64,000 nt of DNA, from the NCBI RefSeq assembly GCF_005503535.1, contig NZ_SCNN01000019.1, positions 1-64,000 on the forward strand, read 5' to 3'. How positions within the stretch are numbered: position 1 is the stretch's first letter; each line of letters begins with the position of its first letter. Under the pieces are notes generated by a model. It did no database searches. It was not told the origin of the DNA and saw nothing but the letters and a program-made list of their open reading frames with translations. Source of the DNA: Mesorhizobium comanense. GTDB lineage: Bacteria > Pseudomonadota > Alphaproteobacteria > Rhizobiales > Rhizobiaceae. Below, piece after piece: positions 9,487-18,575 of the stretch. The position numbers and the translations under genes are program-made.

Positions 9487-9533
9487 GATCTCCCCCCTTG
9501 TGGGGGAGATGCCCGGCAGGGCAGAGGGGGGCG
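9487..9533 (+). repeat. Interspersed repeat A, copy 1 (forward)
   Basis: About 47 bp beginning GATCTCCCCC and ending AGAGGGGGGCGC, containing its own short stem (ATCTCCCC / GGGGGAGAT) and the GCCCGGCAGGGC core. An opposite-orientation copy lies 88 bp further on (9622-9669), so together they form a large imperfect palindrome after the start of the hydroxylase operon. The rest of the gap 9380-9845 holds only these repeats and a candidate operator. Confidence 0.85.
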
Positions 9534-9621
9534 CGAAGGATTGCGAGGTTTGTGGTTTGGTCTTTCAAATGAGAGGCGGTCGAAGGCAGTGACTGCTGTC
9601 GTTTGAGAGGTTGGCGGGACA

Positions 9622-9669
9622 GCGCCCCCCTCTGTCCTGCCGGACATCTCCCCCACGAGGGGGGAGATT
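9622..9669 (-). repeat. Interspersed repeat A, copy 2 (reverse)
   Basis: Inverse partner of the copy at 9487-9533, with the variant core CTGTCCTGCCGGACATC. It sits between the hydroxylase operon and the TetR-type gene. All open frames crossing copies of this repeat encode the same short peptide, which shows that those frames are not genes. Confidence 0.85.
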
Positions 9670-9777
9670 GCCAGCTCGGCCGCCTTCGCCAATCTCCAGT
9701 GAGTATCTACTTGACCTTGCAAGCTCTCAGCACGTGACATCAGGGGTTCCCTGCCTATATGATGGAAGGACTCCACT

Positions 9778-9799
9778 TAAGCGGAGGCGCCTCCGTTTA
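9778..9799. promoter_or_regulatory. 22-bp palindrome, candidate TetR operator
   Basis: The sequence centres on the perfect 14-bp palindrome CGGAGGCGCCTCCG and extends to TAA...TTA on each side with one mismatched pair. It ends 46 bp before the GTG start of the TetR-type gene, the usual place for an autoregulatory operator. Binding by that protein is inferred from position and symmetry. Confidence 0.55.
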
Positions 9800-9845
9800 T
9801 TAGTTGGGGCTTGGCCTGGCCAGGTTCAAGTCCCATATTTGGTCC

Positions 9846-10478
9846 GTGGAGAAAAAATTGGCCGAAGCCGTCATCGCCGAACAGAAGGCCGCCGAGGCCA
9901 AGCCGCTGCGCGCGGACGCCCAGCGCAACCGCGACCGGCTGGTCGAGGTGGCGGCATCCGTCTTCGCCGAGCGAGGCATCGACGCCTCGCTTGAAGAGAT
10001 CGCGCGCCGGGCAGGGGTCGGCATCGGCACGCTCTACCGGCATTTCCCGACCCGCGAACATCTGGTCGAGGTGGTCTACCGCCGCGAGGTCGAGGGGCTG
10101 TGCGCGGCCGCCGGCGAGCTTGCGCAAAAGCATCCGTCCGATGTGGCGCTGGAACAGTGGATGCAGCGCTTCGTCGATTACATCGCCACCAAGCGCGGCC
10201 TGGCGACCAGCCTGCGTATCCTGATCACCACCAACTCGACGCTGTTTTCCGACACGTCGGGCCGGGTGTCGCAGGCGATGCGGCAACTGGTGGAGGCGGC
10301 GGTGGCCGAGGGTACCATCCGCGCCGATGTCGACGCCTCCGACGTGTTGCACGCGCTCTCCGGCATCTACTCCGCTCCAGACACGCCGGAGTGGCGCGAT
10401 CGCTCGCGCCGGCTCGTCAAGCTGTTGATGGACGGGTTGCGGTTCGGCGCGGCAAAGGCAACCACGCAAAGCAGCTGA
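9846..10478 (+). CDS. TetR-family transcriptional regulator
   Basis: 210 residues from GTG 9846. The N-terminal HTH is plain: RLVEVAASVFAERGIDASLE, then EIARRAGVGIGTLYRHFPTR. The C-terminal half is the usual variable ligand-binding domain, resembling regulators that end in a SbtR-like domain. An upstream in-frame ATG at 9804 exists, but the palindrome at 9778-9799 and the lack of an SD favour the later start. It is convergent with the RND pump operon at 10506-14884 and the two stop codons are 27 bases apart; control of that pump is plausible but not shown, as the pump promoter lies 4.4 kb away. Confidence 0.9.
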   Translation: MEKKLAEAVIAEQKAAEAKPLRADAQRNRDRLVEVAASVFAERGIDASLEEIARRAGVGIGTLYRHFPTREHLVEVVYRREVEGLCAAAGELAQKHPSDVALEQWMQRFVDYIATKRGLATSLRILITTNSTLFSDTSGRVSQAMRQLVEAAVAEGTIRADVDASDVLHALSGIYSAPDTPEWRDRSRRLVKLLMDGLRFGAAKATTQSS

Positions 10479-10484
10479 ACGCCA

Positions 10485-10519
10485 ACGCGGTGACCGGCTT
10501 CCGGGTCATGACACCGCGT
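10485..10519. terminator. Hairpin between convergent genes
   Basis: Arms ACGCGGTG and CACCGCGT enclose a partly paired loop, between the TetR stop and inside the last codons of the RND permease. The position suits a bidirectional terminator, but there is no clear U-tract on either side. Confidence 0.35.
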
Positions 10520-13500
10520 GCTCCGCGGCGAGGACGCGGCTGGGGTTGTGATCGCGCCGGCGCAGCCGGTCGAGGGTCAGGTAGATGACGGGCGTGGTGA
10601 AGAGTGTCAGGATCTGGCTGACGATCAGACCGCCGACGATGGCGTAGCCGAGCGGCTGGCGGATTTCGGCCCCCGACCCGTGCCCAAGCATGAGCGGGAT
10701 GCCGCCCAGGATCGCCGCCATCGTGGTCATCAGGATCGGCCGGAAGCGCAGCAAGGCGGCCTCGCGGATGGCCTCCAGGCTGGTGGCGCCGTTCTGCTCG
10801 GCCGTTATGGCGAAGTCGACGAGCATGATGCCGTTCTTCTTGACGATGCCGATCAAGAGGATCACGCCGATCATCGCCACGAGGCTGAAATCGAGGCCGG
10901 CCAGCATCAGCGCCGCCAGGGCGCCGAGGGCCGCGGACGGCAAGGTCGACAGGATCGTCAGCGGGTGAATGAAGCTTTCGTAGAGCACACCCAGGATGAG
11001 GTAGACGACGACCAGGGACGCCGCGATCAGCAACGGAACCGTGGAGAGCGAATCCTGGAAGGCCTGCGCGCTGCCGGCGAAGGCGCCGGTCAAGGTGGTT
11101 GGCGGCTGGAGACCCTGAAACGCCTTGGTAACGGCCGCCGTTGCCGTGCCGAGCGAGGCGCCGGGCTTCAGGTTGAAAGAGACCGTCGTGGCTGGAAATT
11201 GCCCCTGGTGATTGATCGAGACCGGCGCCACGGTCTCCGTCGTCCAGTGGGCGATGTTGCCCAGCGGCACCAACGTGCCGTCGGCGGCTTTCACCGACAG
11301 CCGGTCCAGCGTGTGCAAATCGTGTTGCAGCCTGGGCAGCACTTCGAGCACGACATGAAACGTATCGGTCTGCGTGGTGAATTGCGCCACCTGGCGCTGG
11401 CCGAAGGCGTCGTAGAGCGTGTCGTCGATCGTCTGCGGCGCGACGCCGAACAGCGAGGCGGCGGCGCGGTCGATCTTCAGCGAAAGCGTCGGCGCGACCT
11501 TCTGCTGGTCGCTGGCGACATCGGTGATCTCGGGAACCTTCTTCAGCGCATCGACGACTTTCGGCGCCCAGGCACCGAGCTCGGCGACGTCGCTGTCCTC
11601 CAGCGTGAACTGGTACTGCGTGCGGGCCGGGCGAGCGCCGATGTTGATGTCCTGCGCGGCCTGCATGAAGAGCTGGATGCCCTCCACCTTGGCCAGTTCC
11701 GGCTTCAGCCGTGCAATAACCTGCTGGGCCGAAACATCGCGCTCGGCGAGCGGCTTGAGCGTGATGTTGACATGGCCCTGGTTGAGCGCGTTGCCGCCAT
11801 TGCCGCCGCCAATATCCATGAACACGCTGTAGACGGCGGGATCCTTCATCACCACGGCGCTGATGCGCTCCTGCAACTCGACCATCTTGGGGTATGAGAC
11901 TTCGGGTGCCGCCTGCGACTGGCCGCCGATGAAGCCGGTATCCTGGTCGGGGAAGAACCCCTTGGGGATTTCGACGAACAGCCAGGCGGTCGCGGCAAAC
12001 GTCGCGACAAAGACGGCAAGCGTCAGGCCGCTGTGTTTCAAGGCGGCGTCGAGCCCCCTTCCATAGGCGTTCTGCAGGCCTTCGAAGGCGCGCTCGCTCC
12101 AGCGAAACAGACGGCTTTGCCTTGCCGGATCGGCCGGCTTGATCATGCGGGCCGCCATCATCGGCGTCAGCGTCAGCGACACGATCGTCGACAGGATGAT
12201 GCTCAGCGTCAGCGTCATGGCGAATTCGCGGAACAGGCGGCCGACAATGCCGCCCATCAGCAGGATGGGAATGAGCACGGCGATCAGCGACAGGCTGATG
12301 GAGATGATGGTGAAGCCGATCTCGCGCGAGCCGCGAAAGGCGGCCGCCAGCGGTTCCTCGCCCGCCTCGATATGCCGGGTGATGTTCTCCAGCATGACGA
12401 TGGCATCGTCGACGACGAAACCAACCGCCACCACCAGCGCCATCAGCGACAAATTGTCGATGCTGAAGCCGAGCAGATACATGGGGGCTGCCGCACCCAG
12501 CAGAGCCACCGGCAGCGTGATCGCCGGGATCAGCGTGGCCCTGAGATTGCGCAGGAAAATGAAGATCACCATGACCACCAGCGCGATGGTGATCATCAGC
12601 GTGAACTGCACATCGCGCACCGAGGCGCGGATGGTCGTGGTCCTGTCGGTGACCAGCGTCAGCTTGACCGAGGCCGGCAGGGTGGCCTGCAGATCGGGCA
12701 GGGCCTGCTTGACCCGGTTGACCACCTCGATGACGTTCGCGCCGGGTTGCCGGAACACGTCCACGGCGATGCCGCGCTCGCCATTGGTCCAGTGGGCCAT
12801 CTTGGCGTCCTCGGGACCCATCACCGCCTGGCCGATGTCGCGGATGCGGATTGGACCGCCATCCCGATAGGCAACCACCGTGTCGCTCCACCCGGCGGCA
12901 TCGGTTATCTGGTCGTTGTCGTAGATCGGAAAGGTGCGGGTGGCGTCGTCTATGTTGCCCTTCGGGCTGCTGACGCTCAGGCCTGAAATAGCCGAGCGGA
13001 CGTCCTCAAGCGTGACGCCGGCGGCACCGATGCGGCCGGGATCGACGGAGATGCGGATGGCGGGCTTCTGCCGTCCGCCGATGTTGACCTGCGCCACGCC
13101 CTGCATCTGGCTGATCTTCTGGGCGACGCGGGTCTCGATCAGCTCATCGACGTCGATCAGCGACAAGGTATCGGAGGTGGCGGAGAGCTGCAGCACGGGC
13201 GCATCGGCCGGATTGACCTTGCGAAAGGTGGGCGGCGCCGGCAGGTCCTTGGGAAGCTGGCCGCTGGCGGCGGTGATCGCGGCCTGCACATCGCTGGCCG
13301 CCTGGTCGATGTCGCGGTCGAGATTGAACTGGACGGTGATCTCGGTCGAGCCGAGCGAACTCGACGACGTCATCTCGGTGACGCCGCTGACCTTGGCCAA
13401 CTGTGTTTCGAGCGGCTGCGCCACCGAGGACGCCATGGTGTCGGGCGCCGCGCCGGGAAGGTTGGCGGCGACCTGGATGGTCGGAAAGGCGATTTCGGGC

Positions 13501-13685
13501 AGGGCCGAGACGGGGAGCAGCGGATAGGCCACCGCGCCCAGGAACAGGATGCCCACCATCAACAGCGTCGTGGCGACGGGATGGGCGATGAAATAGGCCG
13601 ATACGCCGGAAAGGCGCTCCTGCGTGCCGAGTTTCACGGCCGACGGCTTGCGCGGGGCGGAGGCTGCTTCGGTTTGCGTGCTCAT
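10506..13685 (-). CDS. RND multidrug efflux permease, MdtC-like
   Basis: 1059 residues, full length for a heavy inner-membrane RND pump. The start at 13685 overlaps the adaptor stop (ATGA) and gives MSTQTEAAS followed by the first helix (ISYFIAHP-type region, here VSAYFIAHPVATTLLMVGIL). Family signs include LPVSALPEIAFPTIQV, the GFVVDDAIVMLENI helix IV with the paired proton-relay aspartates, VEIPKGFFPDQDTGFI at the start of the second half, and the LIGIVKKNGIMLVDFA helix. Resemblance is closest to MdtB/MdtC, yet only one permease is present. Substrate unknown; no outer membrane factor gene follows. Confidence 0.94.
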   Translation of the reverse strand: MSTQTEAASAPRKPSAVKLGTQERLSGVSAYFIAHPVATTLLMVGILFLGAVAYPLLPVSALPEIAFPTIQVAANLPGAAPDTMASSVAQPLETQLAKVSGVTEMTSSSSLGSTEITVQFNLDRDIDQAASDVQAAITAASGQLPKDLPAPPTFRKVNPADAPVLQLSATSDTLSLIDVDELIETRVAQKISQMQGVAQVNIGGRQKPAIRISVDPGRIGAAGVTLEDVRSAISGLSVSSPKGNIDDATRTFPIYDNDQITDAAGWSDTVVAYRDGGPIRIRDIGQAVMGPEDAKMAHWTNGERGIAVDVFRQPGANVIEVVNRVKQALPDLQATLPASVKLTLVTDRTTTIRASVRDVQFTLMITIALVVMVIFIFLRNLRATLIPAITLPVALLGAAAPMYLLGFSIDNLSLMALVVAVGFVVDDAIVMLENITRHIEAGEEPLAAAFRGSREIGFTIISISLSLIAVLIPILLMGGIVGRLFREFAMTLTLSIILSTIVSLTLTPMMAARMIKPADPARQSRLFRWSERAFEGLQNAYGRGLDAALKHSGLTLAVFVATFAATAWLFVEIPKGFFPDQDTGFIGGQSQAAPEVSYPKMVELQERISAVVMKDPAVYSVFMDIGGGNGGNALNQGHVNITLKPLAERDVSAQQVIARLKPELAKVEGIQLFMQAAQDINIGARPARTQYQFTLEDSDVAELGAWAPKVVDALKKVPEITDVASDQQKVAPTLSLKIDRAAASLFGVAPQTIDDTLYDAFGQRQVAQFTTQTDTFHVVLEVLPRLQHDLHTLDRLSVKAADGTLVPLGNIAHWTTETVAPVSINHQGQFPATTVSFNLKPGASLGTATAAVTKAFQGLQPPTTLTGAFAGSAQAFQDSLSTVPLLIAASLVVVYLILGVLYESFIHPLTILSTLPSAALGALAALMLAGLDFSLVAMIGVILLIGIVKKNGIMLVDFAITAEQNGATSLEAIREAALLRFRPILMTTMAAILGGIPLMLGHGSGAEIRQPLGYAIVGGLIVSQILTLFTTPVIYLTLDRLRRRDHNPSRVLAAEHAVS

Positions 13686-14884
13686 CGAGCGGCCGCCGAT
13701 CCGGAAGCGGCCACGGCCTGGTCGGCGGGAGGCTGCGTGTTGCCCGGTCCCAATATGTGGACGGTCGACCCGTCGGCGATCTGGCCGAGCCCGTCGAACA
13801 CGATGGTCTGTCCGTCGGAAAGGCCGGCCGTGACCAGCGCCATGCCGTCGGTCGTGACGGACACCGTGACCTTGTGCCTTGTCGCCTTGTTGTCGGGGCC
13901 GATGACATAGGCGGCAAGGCCGTCGACGCCGCGTGCCAGCGCCTTGTCCGGCACCACAACGCCCTTCTCGTTGGCGACGGTGAGACGCGTCGCCACCGGC
14001 AGACCGGGCCACAGCGTGCCGGCGCCATTGTCGAAGTTGGCGCGCAACCGGATCGAGCCGTTCGACGCGTTGACGAGATTGTCCATCAGGGTCAGCTTGC
14101 CGCGCGCCAGCACGTGGCTGCCATCGGTCGCGATGGCCTCGACATCGGCGATGCCATCCTTGAGCGCGCCGCGTATTTCGCGAAAACGGTCGCCGGGCGC
14201 GACGAACACGACGCCGACCGGATCGAGCTGGGTGATGGTCAGCAGCCCATCGGTCGATCCCTGGGAGACGATGCTGCCCACGCTTGCCGTCTTGAAGCCG
14301 GTCAGGCCCCCGATCGGCGCCCTTATGGTGGCATAGCTGAGCTGGGTCTCGGCGCTGCTGATCGAGGCCTCGTCGGCGGCGACCGTCGCCTCCAGCTGCC
14401 TGACGGCCGACGTCTTCTCATCGAGATCCTGGGACGAGACGACCTTCTTGTCGGCGAGCGCCGCGTAGCGGTTCAGATCGGCGCGGGCATTGCCCAGCAA
14501 CGCCTCGTCCTGGGCTTTCTTGGCCCGCGTCCCGTCGAGCGTTGCCTGCAGCGAGCGCGGATCGAGGCGGATCAGGACATCGCCCGCCTTGACGATGTCG
14601 CCCTCGGCGAAGTTGATTTCCTCGACCTGACCGTCGATGCGCGGCCTGACCGTCACCGACTGAAGCGGCGTGACGACGCCGATGCCGGCGATGATGCGCG
14701 GGATGGACCCGGTCTTGGCGATCACTGTCGTGACAGGCACTGCCTCGGCGGCTTGGGTATTCTTCGCCGCCGTCCCGCCATCGCTGCCTGATGCAGCGTG
14801 GCCGTTCTCGAACCAGAACCCAGCCAGGGCCGCAACCATAATGATGAGGGCCGTCCACAAGAGCGCAGGCGATCGAAGCGACAT
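13682..14884 (-). CDS. RND efflux periplasmic adaptor (MdtA-like)
   Basis: 400 residues. An N-terminal hydrophobic anchor (residues 8-24) precedes a low-complexity linker, then the biotinyl-lipoyl-like domain (VRPRIDGQVEEINFAEGDIV), a helical hairpin about residues 105-160, the second lipoyl half (IRAPIGGLTGFKTASVGSIV) and beta-barrel and membrane-proximal domains. It links the inner membrane pump to an outer membrane duct. First gene of the two-gene operon with the permease, sharing an ATGA overlap. The run to 13682 ends with a short Ala/Ser-rich tail. Confidence 0.93.
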   Translation of the reverse strand: MSLRSPALLWTALIIMVAALAGFWFENGHAASGSDGGTAAKNTQAAEAVPVTTVIAKTGSIPRIIAGIGVVTPLQSVTVRPRIDGQVEEINFAEGDIVKAGDVLIRLDPRSLQATLDGTRAKKAQDEALLGNARADLNRYAALADKKVVSSQDLDEKTSAVRQLEATVAADEASISSAETQLSYATIRAPIGGLTGFKTASVGSIVSQGSTDGLLTITQLDPVGVVFVAPGDRFREIRGALKDGIADVEAIATDGSHVLARGKLTLMDNLVNASNGSIRLRANFDNGAGTLWPGLPVATRLTVANEKGVVVPDKALARGVDGLAAYVIGPDNKATRHKVTVSVTTDGMALVTAGLSDGQTIVFDGLGQIADGSTVHILGPGNTQPPADQAVAASGSAAAR

Positions 14885-14984
14885 TTCAGGAACCCCTCAA
14901 GTACCCCTGAAACGGGCTCATGGTCGAAATGTTCCAGGCGAGGATCGCGAGTCGATAGGCGCCTGTTGCAGGCGGATAGCCGGG

Positions 14985-15242
14985 CTATCGGGCCGGCCGG
15001 CCTGAGATCACCCTCAGCCAGGGGGCGAGATGGAAGGCGCTCATCAGGAGATACATGGCGGCCATGCCGGTGAGCGGCGAGGCACCCATGCACATCATGG
15101 AGGCATCACTGGCCTGAAGACAGGAAAGCAGCGCCATCAGGGCGAAGGTTGGCGCCGCCGCGAGACAGAGCCAGTCGGCGATGCCGAGGGTCGCGGGGTT
15201 TTCCGGGGTCGCGTCACCGGTTCCAGACTGGATATCACTCAT
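14985..15242 (-). CDS. Small two-helix membrane protein, hypothetical
   Basis: 85 residues starting at ATG 15242. After a polar N-terminus of about 25 residues there are two hydrophobic segments (about 27-45 and 53-72), each with a methionine- and cysteine-rich face (SCLQASDASMMCMGAS between them). The frame extends upstream into a palindromic repeat, which is why I use the internal ATG. It follows the DUF899 gene on the same strand, separated by that repeat, and may be its operon partner. No family recognised. Confidence 0.6.
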   Translation of the reverse strand: MSDIQSGTGDATPENPATLGIADWLCLAAAPTFALMALLSCLQASDASMMCMGASPLTGMAAMYLLMSAFHLAPWLRVISGRPAR

Positions 15243-15278
15243 GATCTTATCCCTTGATGGTTGCGGCGCGTCAGAATC

Positions 15279-15420
15279 TGGGTTCCTCGCCCCCGCCAAA
15301 GGCGGGGGAGAGGTGTCCGCGAAGCGGACGGAGAGGGGGCCTTCGTAGGGCGCAGCCCCCTCTCCGTCTCGGCTTCGCCGAGCCACCTCTCCCCCACTTT
15401 CGTGGGGGCGAGGAACCCAA
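15279..15420. repeat. Palindromic repeat C
   Basis: About 140 bp. Outer arms TGGGTTCCTCGCCCCC and GGGGGCGAGGAACCCA are inverted; each half contains a further small stem (TCCGCGAAGCGGA on the left, CTCGGCTTCGCCGAG on the right). It lies between the DUF899 gene and the small membrane protein gene and could form a long hairpin in their shared transcript. Confidence 0.8.
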
Positions 15421-15452
15421 GCTTGGCGAGGGCCTTCGCCCGCCAGTCCCCG

Positions 15453-16202
15453 CTATTCGCCCTTGTCGCGGAAGGCGGCTTCGCCGGCGGCCGAAACCTC
15501 GGCCCATTTCTTGTCGTGGCCGGCATCGTAATTGTCGTGCCAGTTCCACCAGCTGTAGAGCGGGGTCTGCGGATAGCCTTCGGGCGAATCCTCCCAGATC
15601 TCCTGGCGGCCGAGCGGGGTGGCGTCGAGATAGCTCCAGACCGTGCCCATCGCCTCGTCGCCGCGGCTGTTGATGAAATAGGTGCGGAAGACGCGGTCGC
15701 CGTCACGGAAGAACACATTGTGGCCGTGCCATTCGTCGACGCCGAAGTCTTTGTCGAAGCTGTCGGTGATGGTGTACCAGGGCATCTCCCAGCCCATGCG
15801 CTGCTTCAGCCCGGCGATATCGGGCTGCGGCGCGCGCGAGGCGTAAACCAGCGTGGTGTTGCGGGCGTTGAGGTGGGCGAGGTGGCCGACCTGGTCGGCG
15901 CCGAGCGAGCAGCCGCGGCAGGCGTGCTCCGGCCAGCCATAGACGCCGGGCTCGAAGAAGGCGCGGTAGACGATCAACTGGGGGCGGCCTTCGAACAGGT
16001 CGAGCAGGCTGGCCTTGCCGTTCGGCCCGTCGAACACATAGGCCTTGTCCACTTCCATCCAGGGCATGCGGCGGCGTTCGGCGGCGAGCGCGTCCTTGGC
16101 CCGCAAGGTAGCCTTTTCCTTGACCAGCATCGCTTCGCGCGCGGCTTCCCAATCCTGTCGCGAAACGACCGGCGGTGTCTTCATCTTGGTGTGCGTGTTC
16201 AC
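15453..16202 (-). CDS. DUF899 family thioredoxin-like protein
   Basis: 249 residues. The order of motifs is that of DUF899: an N-terminal helical part (SRQDWEAAREAMLVKEKA), then YVFDGPNGKASLLDLFEGR, then the CRGCS motif (in PEHACRGCSLGADQV) at the redox-like position of a thioredoxin fold, and the C-terminal WHGHNVFFRDGDRVFRTYF plus LDATPLGRQEIWED. The function of the family is not established; a disulfide or peroxide-linked redox role is the common guess. SD GGAGAAGG lies just before the ATG. Neighbouring repeat C separates it from a small membrane protein gene. Confidence 0.88.
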   Translation of the reverse strand: MNTHTKMKTPPVVSRQDWEAAREAMLVKEKATLRAKDALAAERRRMPWMEVDKAYVFDGPNGKASLLDLFEGRPQLIVYRAFFEPGVYGWPEHACRGCSLGADQVGHLAHLNARNTTLVYASRAPQPDIAGLKQRMGWEMPWYTITDSFDKDFGVDEWHGHNVFFRDGDRVFRTYFINSRGDEAMGTVWSYLDATPLGRQEIWEDSPEGYPQTPLYSWWNWHDNYDAGHDKKWAEVSAAGEAAFRDKGE

Positions 16203-16204
16203 TT

Positions 16205-16574
16205 GCCTTCTCCTTTACCGGGATTTGTCGCTGCGTGGTGGTCATCCATCGCCATGCCGGGGCGATGGGCCGGCGCCGCGTGCGTTACGAATGCGATGGG
16301 GTTTGAATCCTCCGGCCCGGCGCAGCAGGGGTGGCGGGGCGGCGAAGCAGGCTTGAAGTCGTCACTTGCAGACATTTCAATTGTCCCTAACTAGATGCCT
16401 GGTTCCTGCATCCGAGGTGTTGCGATTGCCGTTTGCGCGGCAGCCAGGCCGTCGGTGGCGTCAGCCGCATGCCCCCGTATTCTCGAGGCGATGCGGCTTG
16501 CTGGCCGGCGGTGGTGGCTTAAAGTTAGGGCGATGAAGTGCGGGGGTGGGAGTTACAAGTGTGACGGGATTTGA
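16205..16574. other. Intergenic region without recognisable gene
   Basis: 370 bases between the divergent DUF899 gene and the HTH gene. It must contain both promoters. I see no repeat copy, no convincing palindrome and no small gene; the open frames here are antisense extensions of neighbours. Confidence 0.5.
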
Positions 16575-17795
16575 ATGGACTCGCTGATCACCGCGGCAGG
16601 GCTGGCGCTGGCCGCCGGCGATCCGCTCGGCGCGCTCGACCGCGTCGCGCTGCGCGAGGATGCGCCGGCGCTGGCGCTGCGCGGCATCGCCATGGCGCAG
16701 CTCGGCGACCTCGAACGCGCCAAGCTGCTGCTGCGCCGCGCGGCGCGCGCCTTCGGCCCGAAGGAGGCTGTGGCGCGCGCCAGATGCGTCGTCGCCGAGG
16801 CCGAGATCGCCCTGGTGTCTCGTGACCTCGGCTGGCCGGTCAAGGCGCTCGACGCGGCGCGCGCGACGCTGGAAAAGCATGGCGACAGGCTCAACGCCGC
16901 CCATGCCGGCCACCTCAAGGTGCGGCGCCTGCTTTTGATCGGCCGCCTCGACGAGGCCGAGCAGGTGCTGGCCGGGCTCGATCCGGCGCCGCTGCCGCCC
17001 GCGGCCAGGGCCGCGCATGAACTCGCCGTCGCCGGCATCGCCATGCGGCGCCTCAGGACACGGCCCGCGCGCGCGGCGCTGGAATGGGCGCGCCATGCTG
17101 CCCGCAAGGCCGGCATTCCCGGGCTCATCGCGGAGGTCGAAAGCGCCAGCCGGGCGCTGGTGACGCCGGCGGCGCGGCTGATCGCGCAAGGCACGGAGCG
17201 GCCGCTGCTCATCGAGGAGGTCGAGGCGCTGCAGGGGTCGCCTGATCTGGTCGTCGATGCCTTTCGTTATGCAGTACGCCTTCAGGGAAAGGCGGTGTCG
17301 CTGGCCAGCCGGCCGGTGCTGTTTTCGCTGGCGCGCGCGCTTGGCGAGGCCTGGCCTGCGGATGTATCGCGCGAGGAGCTCGTGGCGCGGGCCTTCGGCG
17401 GCAAGCATGCCGATGAATCGCACCGCGCGCGGCTGCGCGTCGAGATCGGGCGGCTGCGCGCCGAGCTTGGCGGGCTGGCCGACATCAGCGCCACCAGGCG
17501 TGGTTTCATGCTGGCGCCGCCCAGGGATCGCGCGGTGATTGTGCTGGCGCGGCCGATCGAGGAACGCCACGCGGCGGTGCTTGCGCTGCTGGCCGATGGT
17601 GAGGCCTGGTCGAGCTCGGCGCTTGCGCTTGCGCTCGGCACCGGCCAGCGCAGCGTGCAGAGGGCGCTGGAACCGCTTGCCGAGGCCGGCAAGGTGCAGG
17701 CTTTCGGCCATGGCCGGGCGCGCCGCTGGATGACGCCGCCGGTGGCGGGATTCACGACCACCTTGTTACTCCCGGCGCCGCTGCCGAACGGTTAG
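16575..17795 (+). CDS. HTH regulator-like protein with TPR-like helical domain
   Basis: 406 residues, very rich in Ala, Leu and Arg. The first 240 residues are repeated helix pairs (for instance LALRGIAMAQLGDLERAKLL and VRRLLLIGRLDEAEQVLAGL) that read like a tetratricopeptide array. A winged-helix-like block follows around 245-320 (SREELVARAFGGKHADESHRA, RLRVEIGRLRAELGGL, then a TRRGFMLAPP wing), like OmpR/SARP-type DNA-binding domains, and the last 70 residues contain a second HTH (SSSALALALGTGQRSVQRAL). I therefore infer a DNA-binding regulator with an internal sensing array. The beta-propeller gene starts 36 bases later and may be co-transcribed. Confidence 0.7.
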   Translation: MDSLITAAGLALAAGDPLGALDRVALREDAPALALRGIAMAQLGDLERAKLLLRRAARAFGPKEAVARARCVVAEAEIALVSRDLGWPVKALDAARATLEKHGDRLNAAHAGHLKVRRLLLIGRLDEAEQVLAGLDPAPLPPAARAAHELAVAGIAMRRLRTRPARAALEWARHAARKAGIPGLIAEVESASRALVTPAARLIAQGTERPLLIEEVEALQGSPDLVVDAFRYAVRLQGKAVSLASRPVLFSLARALGEAWPADVSREELVARAFGGKHADESHRARLRVEIGRLRAELGGLADISATRRGFMLAPPRDRAVIVLARPIEERHAAVLALLADGEAWSSSALALALGTGQRSVQRALEPLAEAGKVQAFGHGRARRWMTPPVAGFTTTLLLPAPLPNG

Positions 17796-17831
17796 GAATG
17801 GATCATTCCATCATCATTCGAGGAGAGAGAC

Positions 17832-18464
17832 ATGAAACATTCCACCGCCGAGGTCCTGCGCGAATACGGCCCCTTCCCAGGCGTGGAGCGCGTGCATGGC
17901 GTGAGCTTCGACGGCGAGAACGTCTGGTTCGCCTCGGGCGACAGGCTGAACGCCTTCGATCCCGAGAGCGGAAAGCCGCTGCGTACCATCGATGTCGCCG
18001 CGCATGCCGGCACCGCCTTTGACGGGCAGCATTTCTTCCAGCTCGCCGGCGACCGCATCCAGAAGATCGATCCCGATACCGGCAAGGTCCTGTCCACCAT
18101 TCCGGCTCCCGGAGGCGGCCGCGATTCCGGCCTGACCTGGGCCGAGGGAACGCTCTGGGTCGGGCAGTACCGGGAGCGCAAGATCCACCAGATCGACCCG
18201 GAGACCGGCACGATCTTGCGCAGCGTCGAATCCAGCCGTTTCGTCACCGGCGTCACCTGGGTGGACGGAGAGTTGTGGCACGCCACCTGGGAAGGCGACG
18301 AGAGCGATCTGCGCCGCGTCGACCCCAAGACCGGCAAGGTGCTGGAGAGGCTCGACATGCCCGAGGGCATGAGCATATCGGGTCTGGAATCGGATGGCGG
18401 CGACCGCCTCTTCTGCGGCAGCACGTCCAGTCCGGTGGTGCGGGCGGTGCGCCGGCCGAAGTGA
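17832..18464 (+). CDS. Beta-propeller protein, glutaminyl-cyclase/YncE-like
   Basis: 210 residues after a good SD (AGGAGAGAGAC). The chain is built of repeats of about 42 residues with the pattern W/Y-x-GD-x-hydrophobic-x-(K/R)IDPDTGK-V, e.g. NAFDPESGKPLRTI, QKIDPDTGKVLSTI, HQIDPETGTILRSV and RRVDPKTGKVLERL, which form blades of a small propeller. No signal peptide. Similar proteins are annotated as glutamine cyclotransferase or Vgb-like lyases; no catalytic residues can be assigned here, so a binding or scaffold role is equally possible. It may be an operon partner of the HTH protein upstream. Confidence 0.75.
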   Translation: MKHSTAEVLREYGPFPGVERVHGVSFDGENVWFASGDRLNAFDPESGKPLRTIDVAAHAGTAFDGQHFFQLAGDRIQKIDPDTGKVLSTIPAPGGGRDSGLTWAEGTLWVGQYRERKIHQIDPETGTILRSVESSRFVTGVTWVDGELWHATWEGDESDLRRVDPKTGKVLERLDMPEGMSISGLESDGGDRLFCGSTSSPVVRAVRRPK

Positions 18465-18575
18465 CCATATACGAAGTGCGCGTCGTCATGGCGGGCGGAC
18501 AAATATCGGCCGCCGACTGGTCGTTGCGCGATGGCGAGCCTAGATAGGCTGGACCATCACCGCAAAGGACCAGAT

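Noticed and set aside
10518..11897. 459-codon plus-strand frame inside the RND permease gene
   Set aside because: Antisense; low-complexity Glu/Arg/Gly product without motifs.
15279..15420. Repeat C as an insertion sequence
   Set aside because: At 140 bp with no coding capacity and no target duplication visible it is a palindromic repeat, not an IS.
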